Shown: positions 1-14,045, counted from the stretch's first letter. The stretch is DNA of 64,000 nt from Apostichopus japonicus (GCF_037975245.1 NC_092563.1:29475960-29539959), one strand, 5' to 3'. Translations and numbers: made by a program. Notes: a model not told the origin generated them from the sequence alone.

Positions 1-610
1 GATAATCTTGTACTCGAATTACTCCCTGTTTTATCCTTGTTATTAGTTAGTTTAGCATGATGCTTATAGGTTATTACAATCATTTGAATAATTAATAGAT
101 ATAGATTAATCACAAATTAGGACATCGTCATGCGAATAATAAATATATTATAAAAGAAACAAGTGACCATCTTTTCTTTTTTTGAATATCTGAAAGTAGC
201 TCTTGATAGATAATCTGATTATAACGACCTGAAGTTTCGTGATTCAATTTCAGTCAGGCTTGCAGTATATGTTTAATTTAAAAATGAATCAGTTATGTGG
301 ACAGGAGGGGCTTTTGCCAAAACATCGGTATTCATCCAAGATCAATTAGATACTAATAATTGATGGAATCTGCTAACACACACACATACATGTTTGTATT
401 ACATTCAGACCGAGGACCCAATTGTATTTTCCATTGTTCAAATCCACGTACCTATAACCTTAACAATATCCCATACAATAGAATCCTTCCGAGGACGTGG
501 TGATTCTCTAGAAATAAAAACCGAGGACTTGGAATTCTTTTGTTCAAGTCCTCTGTCAGAAATACAAAACAAACGCAGACATGTACACACGCACACACGC
601 ATACACACAC

Positions 611-697
<87 letters not shown>

Positions 698-1190
698 CAG
701 CTATGAGATCCCTTCTTTCTATATTGTTCTAACAATAGCAACACCTTGAGGGATCCATTAGTTTTATCCTTCATTCGCATGACATGGTAAAATATCAATA
801 ACTAAACTGCAACAAGAGCAATACCTCATAATGTTGGTTATATTATAATTTATTTTCATTGATTGTTTTCAGACATGTGTGACATACGTGTTAGCTATTG
901 AATGGTTTCAGATGCACGGAGAAGCGGAAGCATAATAATTAAAAACTTGTTTTAGCCACGCACCAAGATAACTTCCAACAAGAGGAGAAGAATCATGAAA
1001 GTGTTTATTCCCCTAATGTCGAGATGAGGGTTTAATCGAAGAAAAATCAAAACTTTACAGGGAGCCGGATATATAAGAAGGTATGGTAAACCAGTGATAT
1101 CAATCCAGTGGCGCAATGATTCATATGGTTTCAATATAGGGCCCCGTAGGCGAGCGAGTGAGGTGCGCAATCATTTAGAGACAGCACTTG
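1..1190. other. Intergenic sequence, no gene seen
   Basis: I see no supported gene in this stretch. It is AT-rich and contains a (CA)n/(TA)n microsatellite near 575-692. The open frames across that tract are Tyr-Ile repeats made by the microsatellite and are not proteins. Confidence 0.6.
610..692. repeat. (TA)n microsatellite
   Basis: A run of TA dinucleotides preceded by CA-rich sequence (575-610) and interrupted by a few TGCACA and AAA steps. It is one of at least nine long TA tracts in the window, several of which border mobile elements. Confidence 0.9.
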
Positions 1191-1194
1191 CGCA

Positions 1195-1584
1195 ATGAGA
1201 GCCGGTTCCCCATTTTTCTTGATGATATCCTTGTTTCTGTTCTTGGTTCGGGACCGGTGCTTCGCCCCTTTCAGCCCTCTGTTGTTACGCCACTGTATCA
1301 ATCTTGAAACAGCCTCTGTGCAAGCTCAGTACTCTAATCGTACACCCATCGTGTTTAGGAAAAATGTTAAATGGGTCTCTAAAGTAACATTTAAAAACCT
1401 ATCAAAGCTGTACGAAGATTCCTATGCTCACATTATGTCTTTACGAAACCTTGAGAAAGAAAACTGTCCAGTGGCGTGCGCAAGAACCGCAAGGAATGGG
1501 AGGGGGAACACCACAGAATGCACTATTTGTCGTCTAAATTTTAATTTAATATTGCTCTGGCGGAGGACCCACAAGTCCTCCTAA
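1195..1584 (+). other. Unassigned open frame, doubtful
   Basis: A 129-codon ATG frame whose first 20 residues are hydrophobic, with several Cys near the C-terminus. I recognise no family. The 3' half runs into the degenerate repeat at 1.55-2.47 kb, including the sequence around 1470 that reads like a low-copy repeat edge (AGTGGCGTGCGCAAG). It may be chance or transposon debris. A single unspliced frame of this length is weak evidence of a gene in this genome. Confidence 0.15.
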
Positions 1585-2470
1585 ATAGGAGACATTTCCA
1601 ATGACTCCACTATAAAGTCGTTTATTCGACTCTTGCCCTCCCATAAAGCTCAGAAACCCAATCTTTATCATTCAGGGGAAACTTATGATTTGTTATTATA
1701 GCACAACCTTTCGTTATGAGATTCTTATAAAGACCTATATTATAGTCTATAGAATCGAATGCACAATTTGACGTCTTAATTGTATATTCGAGGGGACCCC
1801 CCCCCCCTCCAATCACCATACATAAAAAAGTTTCAAGGGCCACAGAATAACATTTCTCCATTACAGAATCCTTCATTCGCCTCTTCTCCTTCCATAAATT
1901 AGGTTCAGGCCCTAACCTTGAAAATTTGACGTTATTTCTATTTATTAGCACAAACTTCCGGTAAAAGCTTCCTATACAGACCTAACTTAAAGTCCATACA
2001 TGCTTCAGAATGCACCATTTAAATCATAAACATTTTTATTTCATGTTTTTATGGGGAGGACCCCAGATGTCCTCCCAGGTGTCGGCTTCTTAATATGGAC
2101 CTAAACTATAATTTAAATTTGTCTCAGAATGTATCATTTGACTCTGGGGGAAGAACCGACATACCCTCTTAAAAAGCACTCGGCTTCACTGTCACCAGTG
2201 CATTGCCCTTCCTTAAATACTTCATTCGCATCTGTCCTTCCCACATAAATCCAGGTCACTACCTTAATCAGTCGGAGTAATTGTTTGCGTTTATTATCAC
2301 TTATTAGCACAATCTTGCGTTTAAACCTACTTATATAGACCTAAACTTATAATCTAAACATTCCTCGGAATACGCTATGTGACATTTAAAAAGCAATGAT
2401 GGGGATCCTACCTTAATCCTACCTTAATCAGTTGGGGGGGGGGGGGATTTAATTTCGCTACCTCCGCCCC
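1550..2470. repeat. Degenerate ~300-bp repeat units with poly-C/G runs
   Basis: At least three diverged units can be followed by shared blocks: a TTATTAGCACAA-like block (about 1694, 1944, 2309), a TATAGACCTAAAC-like block (about 1732, 1976, 2336) and a CAGAATGCACCATTT-like block (about 1757, 2006, 2120). Unit edges often carry GGAGGACCC-type sequence and C/G homopolymers (1797-1809, 2432-2447). No coding signal is seen. It looks like an old tandem or nested repeat of unknown class. Confidence 0.5.
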
Positions 2471-2479
2471 TCCTCCCTT

Positions 2480-3360
2480 CCTCCAACTTTGAAGTCCTGT
2501 GCACGTCACTTACACTCAATACATGTGACAGGTTTGCTTTCAGAGTTTGACATTTTCATAGATTTAGCATGTCTAGCAATTTTGTGTCATTTCATTTTTA
2601 TTACAGAATGTGTTTTTTCTCTGTATTGCTTCGATCAATGCAGGAGAAATTCGATGTTAAGTTCATTTTCATACAAAAGATCCTAACATGTGTATACTTA
2701 CACAACTCATAATTTGTTGTCATTAACGTATTTCAAAAGATCAACATGGGTGTTTGCTTTGCCATTATCACGCATCTCTAAAATGATAGCCATCCATTAA
2801 ACAAATTTCAACTAATGAATTTTTGACAAAAGGATTCGGTTTGCTGGCGCAGTCGTTTCGTCAAACAATATCAGAAATAAAATCTTGCAAAGTAAATTTT
2901 ATGAATCGAAAATGCTTACAAAATCCCTTATAATTGAATGAAATATTGCGGGGAAACATATAAGGGGCACGTTCATATTCATATCTTAATAATATATATT
3001 TTATTAAAGTGGTTTAATTTCATATTTTACCAACTTCAATGTACTGCATAGTTAAGCATCAACGAAAGCCTTCAACATCAAAACATTAACAAGTCCGTTT
3101 GACTGATATTTAAAATATATCCCTGCGTCTAACATAAGCTATATACATGTATAGTACATTGTATTATTGCAGCTGTATGTATGCGCCTGTGCCAGTTAAG
3201 GGATGCATGTACAGACTGTAATAGGTACACTAATCCAGTATAGAGCGTCTGGATAATACGATATGTACGGTGGTTCTGAAAGGACAGGGTACTTGTAGAC
3301 TTAGTGTGTTAGTGTAACGCGACATCTCGAAAAAGTTGTGTATATTTGACGAGTTGACAA
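2480..3360. other. Intergenic, nothing recognised
   Basis: AT-rich sequence with only short open frames. I see no splice-bounded exon, RNA gene or structured repeat here. Confidence 0.5.
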
Positions 3361-3361
3361 G

Positions 3362-3404
3362 TTAAGATCACATAATCACATAAATATCACATAAATATAT
3401 ATAT
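3362..3404. repeat. Left arm of inverted repeat around LINE fragment
   Basis: This roughly 42-bp block (core ATCACATAATCACATAAATA...) is the reverse complement of 4760-4802, apart from about one mismatch near the outer end. The two arms enclose the broken LINE at 3425-4675, so the whole 1.44 kb could fold back on itself. Confidence 0.75.
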
Positions 3405-3424
3405 AAATACATAGTGATATACTG

Positions 3425-4802
<1,378 letters not shown>

Positions 4803-7800
4803 TGCGTGTTGCTCTGTCACGTCTGGAATATGTTTTGTAAAGTAAGTTAGTAATCACATTCTCAGTTTATTGGTAAATTAAAAAGCATAAGAAAGATTGG
4901 CCTGCTCCATCTCCTCACAAGACTTTACCATCCAGTAGAGTCATTAGCCGTAGTAATTGAATGTTTAATTTTAGTTCCTTGATCAAAGACACGCAGCCAA
5001 GTTGAATGCCAGCAAAGTAATTTCGCTAGAAGTCGAGCAAACACTAGTCTCAATAGTTCATGAAGAACTAAACAGTCACATGTAATGGCGTCAGGCGAAC
5101 CACGTGCAATAACGTTTTAGCTGATATCATAACTTTAATGGTCTCGCGTCTTCTTCTTCTCACACAGTCAAAGTATAGTAGGGCTGTATGTACTATGTAC
5201 CATTGGTAAAGAGAGTGTTATTGCCCAGCCACCGAGAATTGTTAAAGTCTCGAAGAAAATGGAGAGGTCATTTTTACTCATAGGAACTCCGATTGTAGTA
5301 GCTTAATCCTAAAAACGGTAACGCTTCTTTCGTCGCCCTGTCCTGCATTTCGCATTACCTTTTAAAAAATAATCAAAACGAAAGGACCCAACGTAAAACA
5401 CTGTTCTTATTTGCTGGTAAGCTTTTAAACATGAGAATATCTCAAAAAGTTAACTTAGAAAATAATATAAATGATAGAATTCCCTTAATTAATAGTTGTC
5501 CAAATCATCCACAGAATATTTCAAAGAAGCCCATATTCAGGTCAGTAAAGGAAATGTATATAATAAGCCTAAAATGGATATAAATGCACTTGGTCATAAT
5601 ACTATATTGAAACAGGGCACCAAATATTGAAGTAGGGGCACCAACAATTTAAGGAGGGGGCACAATGCTTGTGATCTGTAACTCATAATGGTTTCGTTCA
5701 CATGATGCAGTTACAAATGGGGGCACATGGATAGGCACACCCTCCCCTGTGCTCTGGCCTGGCTATCGATTCTTCCTTCGGTGCTACTTTAATGGCTTAG
5801 AACTAATTTCTATACATTTTACAACATTGCGAGAATCTTGTATTTTACAGAATATTATTATAAAGTAACACAAGTTGAGCAAGATAGTTATTATACTGTG
5901 CTTCTCCGTGCATGCGTCAGTTTATATTCTCTTTCATATGACTGGGTCAATAGCAACACGTTCTATTTTCCCTGAAGGTATAATTCAATACAGTGTTTGT
6001 CTCAACACAGAGTAATGAAGTTAACTCATATCTTGAAGTAAGATTGACTACTAAATTAGGTGGGGGAAACAAAGTGACTCTTCAGAACCACTGCCACTAA
6101 GGATTCCAGTATTTATATTATACACAGCTATAATGAACAAATCTTTACCGTGATGTGCATGGGTTCTTTCTAAACCAAATTAGTTTATGAGAAAACAACT
6201 TGGTCAATATCCTATCACCTGCCGAATAGTCATTTACAAACCTGATATTGTCGACAAAACTGATGCGAGGTCATTTCGAATCACGTTAGACATAAATCCA
6301 CAGATCTGGAATGAGTTCATAGAAATAAAATATGTTCAGCTGTTTCAGTCTTCTTGAAATCGACTTTGTCTCTAAATTTCAATTAAAGTGTAGATTGTTT
6401 TGAATCCAAATAGTTACTGTCAATGTCATATGATGTTTGAGGTCATAAGCAAACAGTAACAATGATATATTTGATCATGTTGTGCTTTGACGAGCAATAG
6501 GCCTATATGTTAATTAAATGCCATCATTAATCATTTTAGGTAACTTCTTAATCAACAGATATGCCCCCACGTAATTGGAGCTTTGGATGTCGTAAGAGAA
6601 CTCTGTCGTAAGAGTTGTCGTAAGAGATGTCGTAAGAGATGTCGTAAGAGAAGTAAACTGGTCGAGAAATTTTAAATGAAAATAGTTTACCCCCTCATTT
6701 GCTGCTTTCTTAAGTATGCTTTCAACGGTACCCCAGACATCTTATAACGCCAACTGTAAGGAATGAATAAAGTCAGATTTCACAATAATTCTGATTCAAA
6801 TGACTCATTTGAGTATAGGCTACGTCAAAACTGGTCATGGCTTAGCAACATTTCATAGTAGATATTTCATGGCCCAGTCTACATTGCATGTCAGAATCTC
6901 AACAGCGTTTACTATTTTTCATTATTGTTTATGCTATAATTATTATCAAGTAATTGCACCTCTCATCCAGGCGGGGCAATTTTTTCTAAACTGTTCGTTC
7001 ATGTTTCACTTCAAATCACTCTTTTGGACAGTTTGAGCAGTATGAATATCATGTTTCTATCAGCTGCAGATAATGGTTAAGAATTGTTCATACTGCCAAC
7101 ACGAGTGCTTTTAAGTATGATATGAGAGGAGAGTACAGAGTGGTATTAGCATTATGAAATTCCCAACTGGCTGCACCACTTGGAGCAAATAGATAATTGA
7201 TAGAATTGATACGAGCCATACTAGAGGACATAGAGTTGGAAGAGAAGAACGTTTTTTGTTTATATTTGACAAAGGGGCGAACAACACAGCTGCTTTAATT
7301 AAGAGGGTCGTGGTACTAACTCACTAAGTATTGTTCTGTTATGTCTCGGTTCTTCATATAGGGGTATAGATGAAAAGTTGTGATGCAGCGCGATGCACAC
7401 TTAGATAATAACGGAGTAAGAAAATAATTAGTTTAGGGTAGAAACAGGATTTACTCTTTCTCATTGAAATAATCTTCTATACCAATTTCTCCGAGGCTTA
7501 AGACCGACGATCTTGAACACGACCAGCCAAGTTCAATGTAAACTACTAAGACATACTCAATCTTATCGAGATTTGAATATGCTTATATTCTTATTAATGA
7601 CTAAATTTACTCAATATCGTTTCCGGAAGAGTTCCAAGTAACTTATGCGGAAAGCAACTCACAGACTCAGAATGTCGCACGTCACATGTATAACTCCGAA
7701 ACGTGAGTCGCTATCGTAAGTCACATCTTGGCGTTTGGTATAATCGCCAACGCGTGTAGTTTAATAAGTGACTTTCCTGGCAACGAGAACCGAAACGAAT

Positions 7801-8360
7801 GTGGTACCTCTGTTTGCCGTGATAGTATGTGTTAATTGTCGAGATCTTAGCTTCTTGTAACTTTCCATTCAAAAGGAAAACTAATTGGATATTTAATAAC
7901 AAATAATTATATAAATTGTCTACTTTAAGTTATTATTATTTTTGTATTAGGAGCATTATATCGTCAAGTCTTACTTTCGCCTCTTTTTGCCAAAAGTTGT
8001 GTGTGTTTTATAGTTCTTACAGAGATAATGCAAAGTTTATGCAGACTGAAACAAATTAAGTCCTGTCACTAACACCCTTTTTATTTTGATTTTGACTGCG
8101 ACGGTTTCCAGATTTCAATGTCCAAGTGAAGCCAAGTAACTTGCCTTACGTTTATTCAAATAGGGTTTGAAAAATCATTCCCAAAATATGGGGGTAATTA
8201 ATTCGAAATTAATTCTATTTTGATAATGTTGGAATCTGACGTTGGATAATCATTGGTCTCGAAGGTACAGTACTCAGCGATAAACCAAACGATGTACCTA
8301 AATGCTCTCCGTTATTTGTCTAAGAATGAATTACAAGTGGATGAATAATTCATGAATTCA
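4803..8360. other. Intergenic, no gene recognised
   Basis: AT-rich sequence. The only structure noted is a short direct repeat at 6591-6655. A G-rich patch at 5610-5765 repeats GGGGCAC several times and may be the remnant of a short interspersed element. No splice-bounded exon could be supported. Confidence 0.45.
6588..6655. repeat. Short tandem repeat, GTCGTAAGAG unit
   Basis: GTCGTAAGAG recurs five times within about 65 bp, with spacing of 12 to 18 bases. Confidence 0.85.
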
Positions 8361-8365
8361 CTTAC

Positions 8366-8450
8366 GGTAGCCAAATATCAATTTCTGTGACAGTAAAATG
8401 ACAATGTTCATCTGCCATATGGATAGTTACACTACCACACCCGTCAGCAC
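8366..8450 (-). CDS. Exon C, BPI/LBP-like protein (partial gene)
   Basis: On the minus strand this block lies between a polypyrimidine acceptor (CTTTCATTTCAG) and a consensus donor (GTAAGT). One frame is open through it and encodes ADGCGSVTIHMADEHCHFTV followed by TEIDIWLP. The pattern of small/Cys-Gly, SVTI-type beta strand, then Phe-x-Val-x-Glu-Ile resembles the part of the N-terminal barrel of bactericidal/permeability-increasing and LPS-binding proteins after the W-x-Y strand. Direct joining to exon B (phase 2) gives a stop, so a small exon is missing between them, an alternative acceptor is used (GTGTGGTAG at 8427-8435 restores a frame), or the gene is damaged. The family call is inference. 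Confidence 0.45.
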
Positions 8451-8659
8451 CTGAAATGAAAGGATACGCTCAAATTAATTACATAAGTTTTGGTTAAGGT
8501 AGATGTTGACATAAGACTTCCAATTTTATGCAAATTAGTATATGTGGTAGCAAATAATTATTAGAAAATAGGCAAATATTATTCACTCGGCATTTTGATG
8601 CAGGCTACGTAATTGCCAATTTGAACAAATTCTGCACAGTCAAGCTAAAACACCGATAT

Positions 8660-9478
8660 TTAGGGCAGCTTAGTTTTATACTTGGTATCTGGAAAATATA
8701 CTAGGGGTTTCTTTCCCCTATAACATCTCATCGTGAGTGCAGAGGCAGTGTTAATAGGCAGTAAAGTTAAGACATTACCACGTTTAATCCTGCCCAAGTC
8801 ATTCTTTGTTGATGTAGGGCAGTTTAGTTTTAGACTTGGTAGCTGGCAAATATACTAAGGGTTTCTTTCCCATATAACATATATATGAGTGGGCAGTGTT
8901 AATAGTCAGTAAAGTTACCATGCATGTTTATCCCTGCCCAAGATGTTCTTTGTTGATGTAGGGCAGTTTAGTTTTAGACTTGGTAGCTGGAAGACATACT
9001 AAGGCTTTCTTTGCCCATTACCATCTATATGAAAGGGCAGTGTTAATAGGCAGTAACGTTACCATGTTTATCCCTGCCCAAGATGTTCTTTGTTGATGTA
9101 GGGCAGTTTAGTTTTAGACTTGGTAGCTGGAGGACATACTAAGGCTTTCTTTCCCCATTACCATCTATATGAAAGGGCAGTGTTAATAGGCAGTAAAGTT
9201 ACCATGTTTATCCCTGCCCAAGATGTTCTTTGCTGATGTAGGGCAGTTTAGTTTTAGACTTGGTAGCTGGAAGACATACTAAGGCTTTCTTTCCCCTATA
9301 CCATCTATATGAAAGGGCAGTGTTAATAGGCAGTAAAGACATTACCATGTTATTCCTGCCCACGACGGTCTTAGTTGAAGCTGGGTAGTTTAGTTTTAAA
9401 CCTGGTAGCTGGAGGACATACTAAGGCTTTCATTCACCCACTGTATACCATATATGAAAGGGCAGTGTTTCTAGATAG
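8660..9478. repeat. Minisatellite, ~140-bp unit, about six copies
   Basis: The block GTAGGGCAGTTTAGTTTTAG begins units at about 8814, 8958, 9098 and 9238, with diverged units at about 8662 and 9383. The period is about 140-144 bp. Each unit also has GACTTGGTAGCTGG, ACTAAGG.TTTCTTT, GGGCAGTGTTAATAG.CAGTAA and CCTGCCCAAGATG.TCTT. The array lies in the presumed intron between exons B and C of the BPI-like gene. No ORF runs through it. Confidence 0.92.
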
Positions 9479-9838
9479 TAAAATAAAGATGTTTGTATCT
9501 TCCTAGGTAGTATCAGTGTTTATATCATTGCTGTACATTATTAGTATGGAGGACTTTAATATATAGTCTCTATTGGAACATTAAACTTATTTGTTTGTTG
9601 TTTTATTACTCTACCTAAATTACTGTACAACAAGTGCATGACGTTGGTATGTGCACAAACGTGGTCGCTTTGAGAACGGCTTAGTAAATTGTGTGTTTAT
9701 AGTTTCCTAAATTGCTAATTTGAAGGAATGTCTTCGGACGTCCAATGTATTTTACTTCCATATGATAGAGACCACAGCACTGAAATAGGCCTTATATCAT
9801 GTGCAACAGGTATGGAACTAATTAAATATCAAACTTAC

Positions 9839-9970
9839 AACCTGTGTGTTCCATAAGTCCATTTATACTGAACATCAACGCGAAGCTCCCCTTCTTGCCA
9901 AGACAAGCCAGCATCTCCCTTTACAGCCAAAAATGACTTTGGTTTATGTTCAATGTCTCTAATTTTAACG
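9839..9970 (-). CDS. Exon B, BPI/LBP-like protein (partial gene)
   Basis: A 132-nt minus-strand block bounded by TTTGTACAG and a GTAAGT donor. Spliced in phase to exon A it reads YDVKIRDIEHKPKSFLAVKG and then DAGLSWQEGELRVDVQYKWTYGTHR. The order aromatic-x-V/I-x-I-x-x-I, then GLSW, then a strand ending in W-x-Y matches the N-terminal barrel of BPI/LBP/CETP-family proteins, which bind lipid or lipopolysaccharide outside the cell. The splice signals and phase agreement with exon A are seen directly. The family is a judgement from motif spacing; other secreted beta-rich proteins remain possible. Confidence 0.5.
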
Positions 9971-10163
9971 CTGTACAAAGAAAAATAACAAGAACAGTAC
10001 TGTGAGGATTACATATCGGCTACTGTATGATATTACTGACTTCGCTTGCTTCAAACAGTGTATATTCATTTAAAACTTTTCATAGGCACAATTGATAATG
10101 TTTTCAAACTATGAAGTCATCATGTTCTTGTTAAATATTAACAGTCGTTAAAGGTTGTAATTA

Positions 10164-10412
10164 TTGCTTCCAAGTATGCTAGAAGGTCAAACAATGGTCA
10201 CTCATGCTCAACTTTCAAGAAATAATTTACTGCCACCTTTAAAGCTTTACGCTCACCGAGCTAATTTATCCATGGCTCATTCAACCAACAGAAATAATTT
10301 ACTGCCACCTTCAAAGCTTTTACCTCACCGAGCTAATTTATTGGCTCATTCAACCAACAGACGTCTGAGAATAAAGGTTGAGATGAAAGGACAATATGAA
10401 AACTTGTTTTGA
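10164..10412. repeat. Two-unit direct repeat, ~77 bp, shared with 36.1 kb
   Basis: AGAAATAATTTACTGCCACC ... CACCGAGCTAATTTAT ... GGCTCATTCAACCAAC occurs twice in tandem (about 10219-10291 and 10291-10363) and once more at 36109-36180. The 82-codon frame that spans it is repetitive and is not supported as a protein. The repeat lies just upstream of BPI-like exon A on the scale of the plus coordinates, and it accompanies the exon A copy at 36.7 kb, so the two loci share a duplication. Confidence 0.75.
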
Positions 10413-10604
10413 AATGTTATTTAGATAATAGTTTCATTTGAGAATGTTGATTGAGAAGCTATGGTCGGATAATAGCCTTCCCGACAGCTTTCCCACTTAT
10501 GATTCTTTTCTGTTCCGCTTTATAAGTTTAGAAATGATTAAAAACAAAGCAGAGACTGCCATTTCATTGGAAATTGGGCACGAATACTGTTCATTTATAC
10601 TCAC

Positions 10605-10707
10605 TCATAAAATCGGTATTCAAGTTTGTCAACCAACGCCATCTCTATGGTGAATTTAATGTCTGGTACTCCTCTTACCATAGGCAAGATCTGCTTGGCA
10701 TCTGTTA
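10605..10707 (-). CDS. Exon A, BPI/LBP-like protein (partial gene)
   Basis: Minus-strand block between acceptor GCAAATTCAG and donor GTGAGT, 103 nt long. It encodes TDAKQILPMVRGVPDIKFTI then EMALVDKLEYRFYD, with the last codon shared with exon B (phase 2), so A and B join in frame. The segment resembles the part of a BPI-family protein just before the first long barrel strands. No signal-peptide exon was found, so the gene is incomplete in what I can see. A diverged copy of this exon lies at 36716-36816, supporting that this is a real conserved coding block. Confidence 0.5.
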
Positions 10708-10799
10708 CTGAATTTGCAAAAGGACGGAATACAGTAGTATGATATGTCAACAGATTTGTGAAGGAAAATAACACTGAATAAAAAATCAGAGACACATAT

Positions 10800-13700
10800 A
10801 CACATTATGTTTCACTCAACGTCCTAACGATAGGTGACCATTAAATGATTTCGACACACGATACCATGTGAGCCTCTTTGAAGGCAAGCTGGGAGGAAAG
10901 TTCTCCTTATTTGCAGTAAATCGTTGTGTCATATTTCCATAATATTATGTCGGCCGCTGGAACAATTATATATACCATTCAAAGTCTATTGTGCTAGTTA
11001 TGGAAACTCATCATTTCACCTACTTCTTTAGAGGGTTCTTTTCAAATAATTATATCAAACGTCGGTTTCATTTACCGATACCAGTGAAAACACAGTACCT
11101 TTTGCTAAGCATTACGAGCATTTACTCCTGAGGAAAATCATTTAAACGTAAGGTTTCTATAATACTTTTGGGTTGGATAATCTGCTGGATATTATCACAC
11201 GAGATATTCTATATTCACAATTCGGTCTATTTTTATACTGTTTCCATTATTGTTGACAATTCGTAACAATTTTCCATTCTGCATACCATATTTTCTATAA
11301 GATGTCAGATTAACGATTCCCTTTTCACATTTGTGCAGTTATATAAACTAACATTAGACCTTCCTTTATGGGACTCAATTTCGTCCCTAGGAAAACACCA
11401 TCTCGACTTTATGCAGCACATCAACAGCAACATTATGTATGAAAGTCAATATACATTGTTACCATAGATGAATTAACCTACGATTTATTACTAATTGACC
11501 CGATATCCAACAAATCGAACATAATATTAGACCTAGGACGTCCGATAACATGCCTATACTAACTAAATACCTAGGCAATTGAATAGCTTTTCTTACGCAC
11601 ACTTACGAAACTCAATTGCTTTCTCTGTGAATCGATTTTCTCCAAATGCCAGGTTTATTGTGATAAGAATTAAGAAATTGGCTCCTTTCATCTTGCATGA
11701 AACCTTTGTAGCAGATCAAATAGTAAGTAGATTGGTAGGATGGACAAAGTTTCGGTGCTAACATTCAGGCATGTCTGTCAGAGCTCACACTGCACTCAGT
11801 ATGACCATGATGGATTGAGCCTAACAAACCATATTATGTACGGGCATCAGTGCAGTGGGCGAGTAATGAAAGGCTGGCAACCCTTCAAACGTACCTTATC
11901 TATAGGTGCATCTATTGTCCACAATTATGAATTAACAATTCTTATTACACATTCCATATATCAATCACACACATACAAATAAACAATATACCACACACAC
12001 ACAAAAAACAATTTCTTTCAGTTTTGAAAAGTGCCCTTTGATCTTGTAGGGATGAGTTATTTCTTATTACAGATATAAGTCCTTCTGCAATGAATGAGTA
12101 CTTGAACATTTTTGCTTAAACAATGCTTGACTCGACGCTCTCGTGTACATGGTTCAACCTGCTGCCATTGCTTAAAGCCTCATAATATGTCCAATCTCGG
12201 CGGCCTAATGAAATGTTTTTATACTACTGTGTAGTAAATAATCACACAAACTTGACGAGGTGTGATATGCTAACTACACAATCGAACCACAAAAGGGTAC
12301 ATAGTTTGATATCGGTGGTTAGTTTCTGGGTAATGGCAGGCAGAATGAGGCTTAATATTTATAGGTCTACGGACAGCTAGGAACATCATTGTCCTAATCT
12401 CTCCAATAGACATTAGAACTCATGAAAATAGCTGCAACTCTCATCAAAATCTATCATAGGTTGACCATTGTACAAGTCGTTTATTTAATTCTATTTTCAT
12501 TTATGAATGAACATTAGCTAATTATGCACATCGATGATGTGAAGGGAGTGACTGCCTAATTTCCTTTCATGATATTCCTTTGTTGACAATCTTTGTTTCA
12601 AGGACACTTAACACAGGTTTGTGACCTAAGTCGATTTAAAAAAGAAATTGATTGTTTTCTTGAAAAGAGGAACATAACATAATTCAAAAGATATAGTTGG
12701 GCTTGTAATTGGGGTTAAAGTGAATATGGGTTAAAATACGACATTTTGATGACCGCAACACTCTACGTCATAGCTTGCACATATTTATGAGTTTCCCAAG
12801 ATTTATTAATACTTCAAATCTGTATATCTTAGAAACGAAAAAAGCTTTTCGAAAAATTACAACAGATTTCGAATGCGATAATAATACAGAACAAATTCAC
12901 TGAATATGGGACAAATTGGCAAGGTGCCCGTAGACCTTTTTTTTCGATAGAACGTATGAACATGCACCAGGTCTATAGAGTAATATTGTTTATCGGTCTC
13001 ATACACCTAATCACCAACCGAACGATTTTAGTCATAAAAGTAACTTTGTCCGTTAGGTTAGTTATGAAAGATAATAGGACTCAGTGCAACTCTTTACCTA
13101 GTCGAGTCACTTTGGGAAGTAATGAATATCCTTCCTCCGAATTCGCAGACAACTGCAAGGTCATTAGACATAGTCAACATTGACTTGCCGCAACTTACCG
13201 AAGAACGCAATGGCAAACTGTAATGGTATATAGTCTTTCGTCTGTGTCATTGCTGTGTTCAAATATTTTTCTCTCTCTTGACTGAACAGCTGCATTATTT
13301 GGAGGAGCCACATTAAGCGAAAGTTGTAAGGTGGTTTATTAAAATAACCTATCTTGTAGCGATTTGTTCAGAATTAACGGCTGGGAATATCACATCGGTT
13401 ACAGATTCTTCCAATTGATCTTCCATATTGTGATTGTAGGTAGAGGTATATGTAACGAAACACATGGAAAGCGTCTCGGTTTAGGATGCCGATTATATAT
13501 GATCGTTTGGTAAACCTTGGATCTTAAACAGACCAATTCAATGAAATGATATGGCCTTATCATCATCATATAAAGATCTTTATGAAATACTTTCTATTGA
13601 CGCTTCCAATGATTTCTTAATTCCTACGTACTCCTATCCTTTTACGTTGTAGCTTTTTCTACCGACTGAATACGATTAAAGGGGATAGATAGATACAGGT

Positions 13701-13800
13701 AATTGAACAGCAGAAAACAGACCAGACAGATAAAGAAATTTGAAAAGAGAGAAAAAAAAATTTAGGCAAGAAACATATTCCAACCAGTTACAATAATTTT
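10800..13800. other. Intergenic or intronic, nothing recognised
   Basis: AT-rich sequence without a convincing exon, RNA gene or element. It may hold upstream exons of the BPI-like gene, which I could not identify. Confidence 0.4.
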
Positions 13801-14045
13801 TTATTTTACTTATATATATATATCTAAATAAAAATAAAATAAAACTGTTAGCAAACTGCTTTTCCACCAGAGAGCCTGTGTAATAGAATATGTCAAAGTA
13901 AGTTGGCCTGACGTTTCGATCCTAGCAGGATCTTCTACAGAGGCTAAATGACAAGTAACAGTAACAGAAGGGACAAAAACACGCACAGAATACAGACAGG
14001 TTAATGAACACGGTGAACACAATGAGAATATATATATATATATAA
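13800..14045 (-). mobile_element. Penelope-like element end (pLTR fragment)
   Basis: A fragment running between short TA tracts (13811-13823 and 14031-14043). On the minus strand it contains GATCCTGCTAGGATCGAAAC and then GTCAGGCC, the kind of sequence seen at the ends of Penelope-like retroelements, including their hammerhead ribozyme (separate entry). No reverse transcriptase or GIY-YIG endonuclease frame accompanies it, so this is a solitary terminal piece. Confidence 0.6.
13906..13944 (-). ncRNA. Hammerhead ribozyme, minimal stem III, core slightly decayed
   Basis: On the minus strand: stem I 5' strand GCCT, core CTGTAGA, stem II GATCCTGCTAGGATC (self-pairing GATCC/GGATC), GAAA, then ACGTC with the cleavage-site GTC, then stem I 3' strand AGGC pairing with GCCT. 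Stem III would be only the self-complementary ACGT, as in Penelope-type hammerheads that work as dimers. The catalytic box differs from CTGANGA at one base (CTGTAGA), so this copy is probably weak or inactive. Confidence 0.7.

Noticed and set aside
438-798. Open frames rich in Tyr-Ile repeats over TA tracts (also near 17.9, 21.6, 22.3, 29.6, 39.2, 42.5 and 51.9 kb)
   Set aside because: They are products of (TA)n microsatellites being open in several frames on both strands; no flanking coding signal.
8660-9478. CRISPR-like array
   Set aside because: Units of about 140 bp repeat without unique spacers, and the setting is an animal genome; it is a minisatellite.
13800-14045. A complete Penelope-like element
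   Set aside because: No reverse transcriptase or GIY-YIG endonuclease frame lies nearby on either strand; only the ribozyme-bearing end is present.
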